Positions 45,419 to 56,400 of a stretch of 64,000 bases of DNA are shown piece after piece. Positions within the stretch are counted from its first letter, which is position 1. The number at the start of each line of letters is the position of its first letter. Below the pieces are notes generated by a model. The model made no database searches. It worked only from the letters and a program-made list of their open reading frames with translations, and was not told the origin of the DNA. The DNA lies in assembly GCA_026419785.1 (NCBI GenBank), contig JAODTK010005657.1:310001-374000 (forward strand), read 5' to 3'. Origin of the DNA: Sclerodactyla briareus (taxonomy: Eukaryota; Echinodermata; Holothuroidea; Dendrochirotida; Sclerodactylidae). The translations under genes were made by a program, and so were the position numbers.

Positions 45419-45849
45419 ATGAAACACAGCACAGATGAAACACCAGTTGCTAGCAGTAGTGGGAAGAAAAAACTTGATGGGAAATCAGTCATGGACTCCT
45501 TGCTCCCGGCAAATTCCCTGACAGGGGACCAAAAAATCATTTCTATGAGCATATCCAGAATGATGGAATGTACCAATAATTTAGCAAGTCAAAGTTTTCA
45601 AATTCGTCTCCTGCTCGCTCATCCACAGAACGCTTAAGGGCTTCAGCAAGATGACAATGATGGCGATGGTTATTCAGCTCCGACAAGAATTAGCTGACTT
45701 CATCCCATCTCCTGGTCCTGAGCGCGATGCAGCTTCAATCATGCCACTGCCCCATATTGAGACAAACCCAGGGTCCAGTTCTAGGGCCAGTCCCATGTAT
45801 GAATTGGTCGAGGCTGATGACAAAGGGAAGCCTCCCTTAGAAACTCACT
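45419..45849 (+). CDS. Possible coding fragment with frameshift
   Basis: Two neighbouring frames read like protein. The first, from an ATG at 45419, includes DETPVASSSGKKKLDGKSVM then DSLLPANSLTGDQKI and stops at 45637. The second, from about 45651 to 45851, includes LRQELADFIPSPGPERDAAS and YELVEADDKGKPP. They may be one exon split by an indel, or unrelated chance frames. I do not recognise a domain. Neither end has an obvious splice site. Confidence 0.22.
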
Positions 45850-45952
45850 GATGACGGTATGAAAATTGAGCTTGACTTCACTTCAGTGTTTGAAGTTATT
45901 GAGTGACAAATTTTAAACATGTGTCTTCATGCCTCAGTCACACTGCCGCATT

Positions 45953-46105
45953 AATCATGTTTGTGATGATGTGTGTTGAATGCTTCCTTAATCATGTTTG
46001 TGATGGAGGTTGTTGTTGAATGCTTCTTAATCATGTTTGTGATGATGTTGTGTTGAATGCTTCATTAATCATGTTTTGTGACTGTTGTGTTGAATGCCTT
46101 TTCGA
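45953..46105. repeat. Minisatellite, ~40-bp unit, 4 copies
   Basis: Four diverged units, each containing TTAATCATGTTTGTGATG and GTTGAATGCTTC, at a spacing of about 38-42 bp. Confidence 0.85.
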
Positions 46106-46418
46106 TCAAATCTCCCTTTATCATATCAGGTATTAAATTGTTTTACACATTATTCCATGACTACTTACCAAACCATCAACCATGCACGTAGTAATAGGTG
46201 GTTGTAGTTTACTACCAGCATGAGGTATTTTTCTGCAGTTCCTTGAATGCAAATCCTAAGCATGCACACTTCTTGAGAAAGCAGAAAGAGAAGATGGGTT
46301 ATTCCAGAACACCGGTGGGGGGGGGGGTTGAATCAGAGGCCCCCAGAGCAGGATTAGGGAGTTAGTCTCATAATACCAGTCCTTGGTCAATATTGGCTTA
46401 TGCCCAGGAAGGGGAAGA

Positions 46419-46571
46419 GGCAACAACACAATCACTGGATTGATCTCTTCGTTACCAGAAGGCGCTGTAGTAAAACTTTCCGGCCACACACCCGTCTTCG
46501 TCGACTAGGGCTGACACCCTTTTTGTGCAAAAGTTTGATGGTTTTGGCGTTGTTGGAGCATTGCTCCTGTT
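46419..46571 (+). CDS. Candidate exon of a membrane protein, frameshifted
   Basis: After the acceptor TGGCTTATGCCCAG, one frame reads NNTITGLISSLPEGAVVKLS then GHTPVFVD and meets a stop at 46506. A neighbouring frame then reads ADTLFVQKFDGFGVVGALLL then FATNLFN, a hydrophobic segment long enough to be a membrane helix. A one-base error at about 46505 would join them. A donor at AACA|GTGGAA (46571/46572) gives the phase required by the exon at 47050. Identity unknown. Confidence 0.33.
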
Positions 46572-47049
46572 TGCAACAAATCTTTTCAACAGTGGAAAGT
46601 TAAAGCGTCACGCTAGTCATTTCCTGATAACACTGACTCCTGATGATTGATAGACAAGTTCTGTCAAGATCTCGGGGGCCATGCATTCCCGTCTCTCCCC
46701 CCCCAGCCCCTCAATGTGTCCCCCCCCCCTCCCCCTCCTCCACCTGCTCGAAAAAATGTTGGGAACGGGGAACATAAATGAAAGTGGGTTTGCACGTATT
46801 CCCCCAATTTCCTAGGGTTGTAGCCTTGCATTGGGTAGTTATTCATTCTCCAGTATATGGCATTTAAGAATGAGGGTTATTCTGCATATTATAGGTGGTT
46901 ATTGCCACTACCCCTACCCCGTAATCATTCCCTTATTGTCCCCATAAGCTTACCCCGAATAGTGTTCACAACCCTCAATAATTTTGGTTATGAAGTTTCT
47001 GCTGTTTCTTAACTCTTCATCATTTTCTTTTTTATTCCAATTTTTCAGA

Positions 47050-47835
47050 CATTCTGACCGATAATGAAATTAACAGCCTCGCCTTCAGGCCGATGGATAA
47101 CATTCCAGCCTTTGACCAGTCTGACAGCTACGGGGTGCGCCGCCGTCGGATCAGACCCCGGGATCAGTTGGAACACTGCCACCTTGTTACCAGTATGAAA
47201 GCGAACCCTCCTCACCAGAGGGACATGTCTGAGACACACTTCCAGGTTATCCCCCGGGATTAACCGTACCACCCCCCCGGACCAACGCCATCGTCATCAC
47301 AAGGAAGCTCCTCGAACATCCCCAGAGATCCCCACTGATCCACCCTCTGACGAGGATAACGAGGCGAGGTGACGGTTGGCAGGCCTCTGACACCGCCTCG
47401 CTGACACCAGAAAGAAATACAACGAAACCGGAGGTTACCATGAACAATTGGAGAGGAGACCAGAGGCCAAGGTACCAGGGACGGTGGGTACTAGTATTTC
47501 TGTGACCCCGACGCAGGGGTTCATCCCTTTCCCAAGCAGCAAGTGGCCTTCCTCAGCGAGGCAGTTGCCTCCGTGACATCTGGGTAATGGGAGGAGCCAG
47601 GATGCGCCCTCATCGGGGGACCAGACTGGCCGGGCAGAGCCCACAGTGGTGGGTTACCGGGCCCCCAAGCCTGGAGCCAGACCTATCAGAGTATGAAATG
47701 CTGGACACTTCAGAGATTAACGACAACGCACGGAACTCCAGAACCGAGGGTGAGGCGGGGGCCACAAAGGATGGCAGCGTCACCGAGGTTTCTTCTCAAC
47801 TTCTCTTCTGTTTGGTTAAGACAGTGACAGCGTAG
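47050..47835 (+). CDS. Candidate terminal exon with several frameshifts
   Basis: A long pyrimidine tract and TTTTTCAG precede 47050. The first frame reads LTDNEINSLAFRPMDNIPAF then DQSDSYGVRRRRIRPRD, and closes at 47263 beside a C run. Adjacent frames continue with HRHHKEAPRTSPEIPTDPPS, then KKYNETGGYHEQLERRPEAK, VTPTQGFIPFPSS, and finally EYEMLDTSEINDNARNSRTE to a stop at 47835. The whole block is GC-rich compared with its surroundings and rich in P, S, T and charged residues, like a disordered cytoplasmic tail. Frame changes fall at homopolymers, so assembly errors are likely. A pseudogene is the alternative. The product is not recognised. Confidence 0.42.
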
Positions 47836-47839
47836 ACCC

Positions 47840-49330
47840 CGTTTGCGTGCGGGAGAGACAAGTTCTATTGCCAAAAAAAAAAAGACTGTGCATGGGCTGT
47901 ATTACGTTGTAGTTTGTGCACATGTCAGAAGTGCTGATGAAGTTAAACTCACATGGACCTGGGCCCCTGTGCAGTTGAATCAATCAGGAGGGATCTTTTG
48001 TGGCTCCCTATACTCCTAGGGGTGGGAGGCACAAAGTGTTACAGCAAGTGGATATCTCCCCATCAATAATTACAAATCCCTGCCCCTGCTTGGATCTTCT
48101 GATAGGAAACATTGTTTCCTGAATGACATCTGATGGAATTGACTACTCTTCAATTACATCAGTTTGGTAACCGGGGACGGACAAGCAGGGAAACTAAATT
48201 CCTGCTTTTCAGAGAATACCATACTAGTTTGTCAATCTCTCTTGTCCTCGAGCACTTCCAAATGTCAACTGATTTTTTTTGTGGGGGGCATGTCACCTTC
48301 ACATCGCTAATTACTCTTTCACGCATGGGTAGGTAACGTGAGACATTCATAAATACCTCAATTGGTTTCCTGCATTCGCATTGACTGAAAAGTTCATTGA
48401 GACCATGTTCGAATCGCCATTGGAACCCTCTTGAGGTTAGGGTGCTTTGCATATTTTTGTGTCTGAGGGAATTATTATGATTGTTTAGCTGGTGAGCAGC
48501 CATAGTAACTGTAGTTCATCATGTACCAGCCTACACACTAAGTGAACTTGAAAAAAAAAAAACATATTAGCCATGTTTTGAGTAGTTGCTATGGTGAAAC
48601 ATTGTGCAGCGGGCACTGTACGTGTAAACAAAGTAATAGCTTCTACGTATTACACACTTGTGTATGTATTTGTACGTTTGCCCGTATATAGCTGCTTGAA
48701 TTGCACACAAACAACCCAACTAGATACTACAGCCTGGCTCACAGAATACAAGGCAAGGCAATCTCTCATCTTTCGAAATTTTGGGTTTAACACACAAATA
48801 CGACGCAGCTAACCTAGTGCCATGGTAAAAATTATTATTCTGGATAGTGAAACAATGGGTCATGGCGTGGCAAATCTCTCGTATCAAGTAGCCTTCAAAA
48901 ATCAAATATGGTTGATGTTTGCTGGGACACCGACCTGCGTAGGGATACAGTTGCTCTCAACATTACAAAAATCATGAGAAATACATCCCCTGTATCTAGC
49001 AGAACTGTTTTTTAATTTGATATCCAATTGAGAGGTGGTCCAGCTGCGATTTGGTGTAACATTGATAGTGTTTCTAGGTTCAAGGTTGTAATATAGCCAG
49101 CCCCATGTCGCGTTCAACTTTCTTCATCGAGGTACAAGATTCATGCGTCAGCTCTTCAAACATGAATAGTGGATTATGCTGTATGTTGTGTAATCCAATC
49201 AGTGCCCCAGACACTTTGGCCTATGGTTCAAACTTTATTGTCTTGTGTTACTCTGACTGAAATTGGAGGGTTCGCCATTGCGATGTCACTGATCTGATTA
49301 GAGAGAATGTATCATTCAGCTTTTATTACA
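47840..49330. other. No gene seen; possible 3' UTR then unique sequence
   Basis: Downstream of the candidate terminal exon there is no further coding signal. Poly(A) runs at 47872 and 48551 are short. No canonical polyadenylation signal could be tied to the exon with confidence. Confidence 0.35.
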
Positions 49331-49334
49331 TGTC

Positions 49335-49610
49335 CTCCTCTCCAGCCACGAAGCTACCATACGTAGTGATCTATTGCCATTGACTGATGTAAAAACCACA
49401 ATTGGAAAAAAAAAAATCTATTGAAACGATAGTATTTGGTAAAAATTCGTAATTTCGTGGAATAGGTCCCTGTGGCGGAATGAATATATTTGTTACGGCC
49501 GCCCGCTCCTCTGGAAATTCGCGGACTCATCACCGTTTTCGCTGAAATGGAAATTATTTGAGTGCTGTAATTTTGACGGAAATTCTCCTTGCAGATGAGG
49601 TATCGAATGG
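49335..49610 (+). repeat. Dispersed repeat, copy at 49.3 kb
   Basis: Same-orientation partner of 11800-12085 (TCCAGCCACGAAG, TTCGTGGAATAGGTCCC, TTGAGTGCTGTAA). It is diverged by many indels. Confidence 0.6.
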
Positions 49611-49740
49611 TGATTAATGCTTGTTGGAGGCTGAATAGAGTTTAATGAACCCCCCAAAAATGCTGAGTTCTCTTTATACTTTTTCAGGTATGTATGAGAA
49701 CAAAAAAAACTATAAAAATGAGGGTGCCTCTGTCTTTTAG

Positions 49741-49906
49741 TGCATTTGGGACATCTGAAGATGTCTTGGTAGAGGCAAAACCCCTCGCCGAACTCCAGAT
49801 GATGTCATCATCAGTCTTAAATGCAACAAAATACCTCAGCACCCTTATCCCTGAAGCAGAGACAACATCCTGTGCTTTGGTTCACACTCTCATTTGCCTT
49901 GAATAA
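49741..49906 (+). CDS. Possible terminal exon, product unknown
   Basis: The acceptor CTCTGTCTTTTAG is followed by an open frame reading FGTSEDVLVEAKPLAELQMM then SSSVLNATKYLSTLIPEAET and ending at a TAA at 49904-49906. Composition is protein-like and non-repetitive. Strong polyadenylation signals lie about 1.1 kb downstream on the same strand. I do not recognise a family, and no upstream exon was joined to it. Confidence 0.25.
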
Positions 49907-50642
49907 CAGTTGATCCGAAGTTTACCTGGAATAAGTTCCACCTTTTCTCACCAGGCTGCCTCTACTCCACTCCTATTTGGTTAACACTTTTGTTTTCTGT
50001 TCATACGGCATATTTTCAATTCCATCCATGTAATTCTAAAATTCTGTGAAAGATGCTCTTCGTTGTAGGAAGTATTTTTTGTCCGCCTTATTGGAAACCT
50101 CTCAACACTGCTTTTGTTCCATTATCCCACAAATTCCTGGTATTAGACTGGTGTAATATTTCGAAAATATGTAAAAAAGATGACCTGTACATAGGAGATT
50201 GTTTATTCTCGAGGCTAAATTATCAACGAATGTTTCCCTTCATTTTTTTTAAATTTGTAACTAGTGTTTGAGACATTACTTGTTCAGGTTTTGTTTGAAG
50301 AATCAGTACTTCGATGCTGGTTTGTGTTGCAAGTGGGAGTTACATTGAATTGTGTTTAATCAAGAAGTTGAAGAATAACATTGGAATGACCTGTGCAGTT
50401 TGTAGTGTAATGTTGCTGTGATTTTAGTTGGGTATACTGTGAATACCCGTCCACCTATGTAGCATTTCAAGTTGGGTCATGGGGACATGTGACCGCTATC
50501 CAAACCTTTATCGTTTGAAAATTGAAAATCCACGAGATCTGGGAAGGGGGATTCTCTTCCATCAATTTTGACACGGAGACAATGGTTCTGTCAGTGAGTT
50601 ATAATGCAGTATCTACAATGGGAGAACCATACAGCCACCAAC

Positions 50643-50663
50643 CCCCCCCCCCCCCCCCCCCCA
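50643..50663. repeat. Long poly(C) tract
   Basis: About 20 consecutive C. It is one of the longest homopolymers in the window. Confidence 0.85.
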
Positions 50664-50969
50664 CCGCCTGCCTTCCCTGGGCTCCTCCAAGACCCTACTT
50701 TTTCGGCTTTATCTTGACATATTTACAGAAAATAAAATTGAGCACTTTGATGATCAGACACGATTGCATAAATTACATTCACATTGAGAACAATCAGAAC
50801 AAGCTTTTGCCTAGGCCGAATTAACATTTCCATACGCATTGTTGTGTTGTCTGTCTGAACATGACTCATTGCTTGATTTCATCATTGAATGTCATTCATG
50901 CAACAGGATACAGCAAAAACAAGTAACTATTTGATTGTTGAGTGATATCCTGGCAAGCTGTCTGTTATT

Positions 50970-51065
50970 GAAGAAATATGGATTTTCATAGCGGAATAAA
51001 GTGTTTGTGCTGTCTGTGAATGAAGAAATATTGAGTTTTCATTGCGGAATAAAGTGTTTGTGATT
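50970..51065 (+). promoter_or_regulatory. Tandem polyadenylation signals
   Basis: A 53-bp unit occurs twice. Each copy has GCGGAATAAAGTGTTTGTG, placing AATAAA at 50995-51000 and 51048-51053 with GU-rich sequence just downstream. This is the usual layout of a metazoan cleavage site. The signals would serve a plus-strand transcript such as one ending after 49906. Confidence 0.45.
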
Positions 51066-51643
51066 AGCCACTCAGAAGCCAGTGTTCGCAATATTGCTGA
51101 ATAACTATTTCAGTTGTAATTTATTTCATACCGATATATAAAGAATATTTATTCAGAGATCCTGTCAAGTATTTTGTTGCCATCGTTTCTATTTCCAATA
51201 TCACCAATACATCTGGCCTCATCAAATCTAGCCTATGCCCAGCTGTGATATCTCGCCTGTCTTGTCTTGTACTATGCAAACATCAGCTATTGGTTATCAC
51301 TGCATAGAGGACAGTACACATCAGACACAGGCCTAACCAAGAGATGGTGTTTGAAGTGAAGATAAATATAAAACAATGGAATGTGAAAAAGATGCTTCAA
51401 ATCCTGAAATTTTATTTGCCAAAGACAGACATGGGAGAATTGATTGGCTGAGCTGGCTTTTCAGGGCTGTCCGGACTGGAAATCAACATTTCCAACCTGT
51501 AATTTCATTTGGAAGAATTGTAGAAATATCATGGAATTTCATTCTCTTGGAATGCTGGGAACACGGGTCTTCATCTTCACATTAACAGGAACCAGTAGAG
51601 GTAACTCGGGTTGGGGGGGGATGGTCAAGGTGATGAGTTTGGG

Positions 51644-51864
51644 TTATGTCTGGGAGTAGTTGTTTGGGAACTGCATTGCACCTTCTCTCCTGTAAAGTAG
51701 GGCCAGGCAAGACGTTTCAGTGATCCTCTCAGACAAATCGGCAGCTTTCCGCTGGATCACTATTTGATATTCAGCTTCAAGCTCTGCATTGATCCAAACC
51801 CAAGAAGCTATATTCCGAACCACGACAAAACAGTGACTTATGAGCAATGTCTTCAATTTCCGGT
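51644..51864 (-). CDS. Candidate terminal exon of an unknown minus-strand gene
   Basis: Read in reverse, the acceptor TTTGATTGTAG is followed by an open frame of about 73 codons to a stop at 51646-51644. It contains RNIASWVWINAELEAEYQIV then IQRKAADLSERITETSCLAL. It starts in phase 0, matching the donor of the exon at 52127-52344. The two exons together give about 145 residues with one hydrophobic segment. No family recognised. Confidence 0.35.
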
Positions 51865-52126
51865 ACTACAATCAAAGTACTTGTAATAAGCCTTACTACT
51901 ACTTATTTGACCATGAGAGAATCGATGTGATGGTTGCGCGCACTCTCTCATAAGTTAGAGAGGAGTATTGCCATTTACATTTTTGAAGCCTTAGTTGGCT
52001 TCCTGAACCCGTAGAAATCAAATCACAATTGCAGACGGCTGGTTGAGGAAGTGATGTGCATTAAAATCTCCATCGTCCCCATCCTGGCAAGGAACGGAAG
52101 TATTAACCTAAATGGCAGCTACTTAC

Positions 52127-52344
52127 AGGGTCATCCGTTGGAGAGTGTCCCTCATTCTTGAAACATCTGGTAGCGCTACGATGATAATTGATGGCTATAT
52201 GAATATTAGATATTCCTAGCAGGAACACGGACCATGTGAATGGTAGTAGGCTGACAGTATCGTACCAGGCGGCTTGGTAATTTCTTGACTGATCCATTAA
52301 CCTCGGGTGATCTTTGACCTGTTCGTTTACTTTGCATGGGAAGA
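52127..52344 (-). CDS. Candidate internal exon of an unknown minus-strand gene
   Basis: Read in reverse, the exon follows CACCTTGCTTACAG and ends GATGACCCT|GTAAGTAG, a near-ideal donor. The frame includes NEQVKDHPRLMDQSRNYQAA, then WYDTVSLLPFTWSVFLLGIS (a probable membrane or signal-anchor stretch) and HRSATRCFKNEGHSPTDD. The donor phase is 0 and agrees with the exon at 51644-51864. Upstream exons, at higher coordinates, were not found. The repeat at 52540-52795 lies just upstream. It could still be a chance open frame. Confidence 0.38.
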
Positions 52345-52539
52345 CTGTAAGCAAGGTGCCTTGTTTAAATTGAGCTTTATAGTAGTCTATTCCCCACAAA
52401 TGACCCCCCAGTCTACACCCAAAAATGCCAGGGTTCATGCAAGATTTCAAAATGATGGGACCAGGCATATACAGTATAATTGGACTCAATCATGTTAACA
52501 AACTTTCAGACTGACCTCTCTTGATCTAACCCCAATGTG

Positions 52540-52795
52540 ATAGGGATCATGTACTCATCATGAGGAACACACATAGGGGTATGAGCTTTCAGTCACCCAG
52601 GCGGGAGGGGGGTCAACTTGCCAGGTTTAACAAGGCTGAAATTGGCCAGAATATTGATTTTCCACAAAAGTCCCAATCTTCATCAATGACGATCCCTGAT
52701 CTACATTAAAACCAGTAGAGGGTCTTTCACTCCCCATAAGGAAGCTACACACCAAATTCAGCTTGGACCAGGCATTCTGGGCTTATCCTGTCAAG
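52540..52795 (-). repeat. Inverted single copy of the 37.9-40.2 kb array unit
   Basis: GTACTCATCATGAGGAACAC, ..TATGAGCTT.., CTCCCCATAAGGAAGCTACA and CACCAAATTCA are reverse complements of conserved words in the ~310-bp unit at 37880-40170. The order is that of one unit read backwards. Confidence 0.75.
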
Positions 52796-53228
52796 ACTTT
52801 ACCATGTACGGTGTACCCATTACAGGGTACACACATACAAGTTGACGAGCTTCAGACCTGATGCGAGTATAGTGTCACAAGCCAGGTGCCATACACACGC
52901 ACTCACTGACATGACTGTAGTTGGTGTGAAGGGGGTTTCAGAGACCAAAATTATTCATGAATTACCAGGCAGTGATCTGTCTATGCAGGTTTTACAGAAT
53001 GCATGCCCTTGTGTGTTGGAAAAGCATACTTTTGAAGGTGATGAAATGGAAGAACTTGTTGTCATTCAAACTCAAAGATGCTAAACATTGTTGGTTCAAA
53101 TTTTGGGAAGTATTACTACTAGAATATAGACTGCTTTGTGGAGATCAAAGTCAATGCATAAACCATAGAACTCTAATGCTACACCAGATGGAAGACAGAG
53201 GAAACGAAGATTTCTACAATTTCTACTT

Positions 53229-53234
53229 TTTATT
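53229..53234 (-). promoter_or_regulatory. Possible RPL37A polyadenylation signal
   Basis: AATAAA on the minus strand (TTTATT on plus), about 175 bp beyond the RPL37A stop codon at 53409. The distance is reasonable for a 3' UTR, but nothing else confirms its use. Confidence 0.35.
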
Positions 53235-53408
53235 CACTCTCCACATTGACAATCACTTCATCAAAGCATACTGTCTCTCGAGATTTTAATCGATTTTGCT
53301 ACAGCAGGGTTGATCGCCCTTCTCACGTCTGCTTCATGCCCAACTCCGACTGATGGAAATCAGCTTGGGGCTGACTGGAGTTAATCTCAGCTGTCATGGC
53401 AACCACAT

Positions 53409-53472
53409 CTACAAGTCCTTGACCTCCCGTAGACGACGGATGGCACTCCGGACCTGAACAGCAGCTGTCGTG
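53409..53472 (-). CDS. RPL37A: RPL37A terminal exon
   Basis: Acceptor ATTTCTCTTTTCAG, then one base completing a serine codon and an uninterrupted frame TTAAVQVRSAIRRLREVKDL followed by TAG. It matches the conserved C-terminal helix region of RPL37A and has no indel. Confidence 0.9.
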
Positions 53473-56400
53473 CTGAAAAGAGAAATAGAACTGACATCAG
53501 ATCACTAGTGGGGGAAGGTTTTTCTGCAATGAAACAGAATATGGTATCAGCTCAGCTAATGTGCAGTTTTCTAATGGCACAAGGTTTTAACCAGGAACAC
53601 AATTATAATGAGCAAAATCCACCAGGTGTTTATTTTTAATTTCCACCAAATATTCCACATGCTGATTGGACTAATTGACAATAACAACGGCAATAATAAT
53701 ATACCAAGGAGTTGTCAATGTGCACAGTAGCTCACTCTGTACCCTTCCTCACTTATAAGGACCATAATGGTATCTGATGGCTAGATCATGATGACCTTAA
53801 ACCATTGGAAGATTTGAGACAGTGGTAGCACCAAGCCCAAAATTTAGTGGGTCCGAGCATAGGCTTTCGGACCCCTAAAAAATCCACATCTCTGAATCTA
53901 AGGGACCAGCTCTATTTTCAAGGGGTCCAATCATCGAAGTCGGGATTTATTAATTCATTATTTGCAGCCAGGGTACTGATGTTGCTTGTAATTTACTAGC
54001 CTAGGCCACTATATTATTTTAACCAGGAAGCATGCCCACAATCAAGAGGGATTCGTTTTTATCACGACCAATCCCAACTGAATTTATATTTAAGAGAAGT
54101 GAATCCATTGTTGATGCACAAGTTCAACCATCAGCCAATAATGATTTTAAGAGGCTTGTAAGATAGCCACAAGCATGTAAGCGCAGGAATAGACCCCACA
54201 ATATACTGCACCATCAAATTCAAAACAAAGTCTCTGTCAACCATCGTGTGGGTGTTCACATGGAATGATATTGGAGCACTTGTAGCTACATTAGGTTCCA
54301 CCTGTACTTGCCTGTATCTGAATGTTGATTCTGTTTATGCACAGTCAGAGGGAAGTTCTCTTTACAGAATAGCAATCATTATGATCTCTACGTAGCTTAA
54401 GTTATGCCCCCAATCCTTGTCTTAAGGCCTCACGTTTAATGTTATAGCTATCGTACGCTACGGCTCCAGTAACAAACACAAACACTAGAGTGAGTTAGAG
54501 CTGGCAACACCCTGATATGTAAGCTAAGTCCCAAGGCCTGTGATACTGCCTAGGCCTCTGCTCACAGACATACACATTATTTAAGCAATCTTGAATTGGT
54601 GTAAATTAGCCTAAAATCCCTTGCACATTTTGGCACTTGCAGGTACAGTAATGGAGTAGCTGTATAAACTCTAATTACAAAGTAGCCATGCCCTTCAAAC
54701 AGTCAATAGCTGGGCTAAAGAGACCAATGTTAGGACTAGTGTTATCTCTTAGTACACAATAGCTTATGGTAACATAGCCGAACCAGTCCAAAACATCGTG
54801 ATAGAATTTGGTCTAAGACTTCCAACTATTATTAGTTTGAGAATCTGTGCTGTGTCCATCAAAAAGATAGAGAAATGGATCATCACTCCCCTCGTCAAAG
54901 TTTAGCAAAGTAAGAGAATAATCTAGCCTAATATACGTTGAAAACTAAGCAGTCTAGCAACTCAATAATGCCTAGCACTAAGCAGTAAGTTAGCACTTGT
55001 CCAAGTCCTGTTTGCAACGTTGTTGTGGCTTTGTGTTTATGACACTTTTTATTTGCATTACAAGTAGGTTGGAAAACCATGCAGTCAAACTTGCCGTAAA
55101 AAAAGTGCACTTTCCCCTATACTGCATGCTCCTCCAAAGACCTTTCACTTCTCAAACAACCGTACACTGATGAAACTGACGCCGTTACATTATCCAGAAA
55201 ATTCAACTTCCATCAGAACTGCAAGCTTCCCCTCCATGAATTCTAAATCCATGACCATTCAATCTGACCTGTACAAGAGCTGGACTGCTTGAACCAAATG
55301 GTTGTCATTAGAAACCTTCAGCCTTGAACACCCTGTATGTATTACTGGTGACTGGTCAAGCATTATTAGGACCCACCTTTGTGCAACAAGAGATCAATGT
55401 TTGTGTGTTATTTCATAATGATGGGCCAACATTTTCCCGACTTTTCAGACTTGGTCAAACCTTCTGGCAGTTAGTAGGTCTGAAAATTGCCGACTATCCA
55501 GATTTTAGCCAGTTTTCTACCAAAATCTTTCTGCTTGAACGTAGGTTTCAAAAAAAATTGCAGGCAGCTGCCACTCAGCCGCTCCAAACAGAGCCAGAAT
55601 AATTCTTGGACAATGAAAATTTCATGATATCAAGTGAGCATTTCTTCAAGTGATCATTTCATTTTATAGGCTGTGCAATGGCATGAATTGCTACCTTTTC
55701 AAACCGCTTTGTACAATAAGTGATTACACATATTGTTCCAGCAACTCCAATCATGTCAATCACTCTCGGTACAGGATTGAAAATCCACCAGGGTGTGGAC
55801 GCATTTTCTGGAAAACCCGATGTAGGCCTACAACACTGACACTCACTGTCTTTACAGTAGTATCAACAGACTAGAGAGTTTGGAGCACCTCAACGCTACA
55901 CTAAACACCTGTCACGTACACGAAGGCATGCAGGCCTTAAGACCCAACTTTTTTGACATTCCTCTCGCGCTTGTTATGTTCATTTGTTATTCTGAGCTGA
56001 TGTTTGAAATTCCTGCAGCCTTCGCCTGACCCACCCCACCCACCTCTATGCCACTGCTTCACTACCTCCGAAGGTAGGGTGGAATCGGGTCAATAAAAAT
56101 GGTCCCCAAATGTAAGACAATTTTGCAGTTTTGAGTCACTCACAACTTGAGATGTGCATGTTCTCAAAGTTTAAGGTCTTTTGCACCACTGTTTTGGTTA
56201 GACAACTGTGGGTTGGTGTGAGCCTTATTCATCAAGTTTATATCTATATTCTAGAGGTAAGGATTATGGCATCACGCCATATGTAAAAATCTGAGACTGG
56301 AACCTTCAGCCGTGCTAATTCCTCCAGAATTCTTATCTACTAACCAGCAATCCCCCTCTCATCCAGTAATATATCCTTTGGTAACAAAACAACTTTTCGA

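Noticed and set aside
44575-45576. Long open frames on both strands with protein-like composition
   Set aside because: Plus and minus frames are equally plausible and none has a recognised domain or splice context, so no strand could be chosen.
52842-53289. Two overlapping plus-strand frames of 80 and 110 residues
   Set aside because: The first reads somewhat like protein (IIHELPGSDLSMQVLQ) but has no donor or partner exon, and it overlaps the likely 3' region of RPL37A on the other strand.
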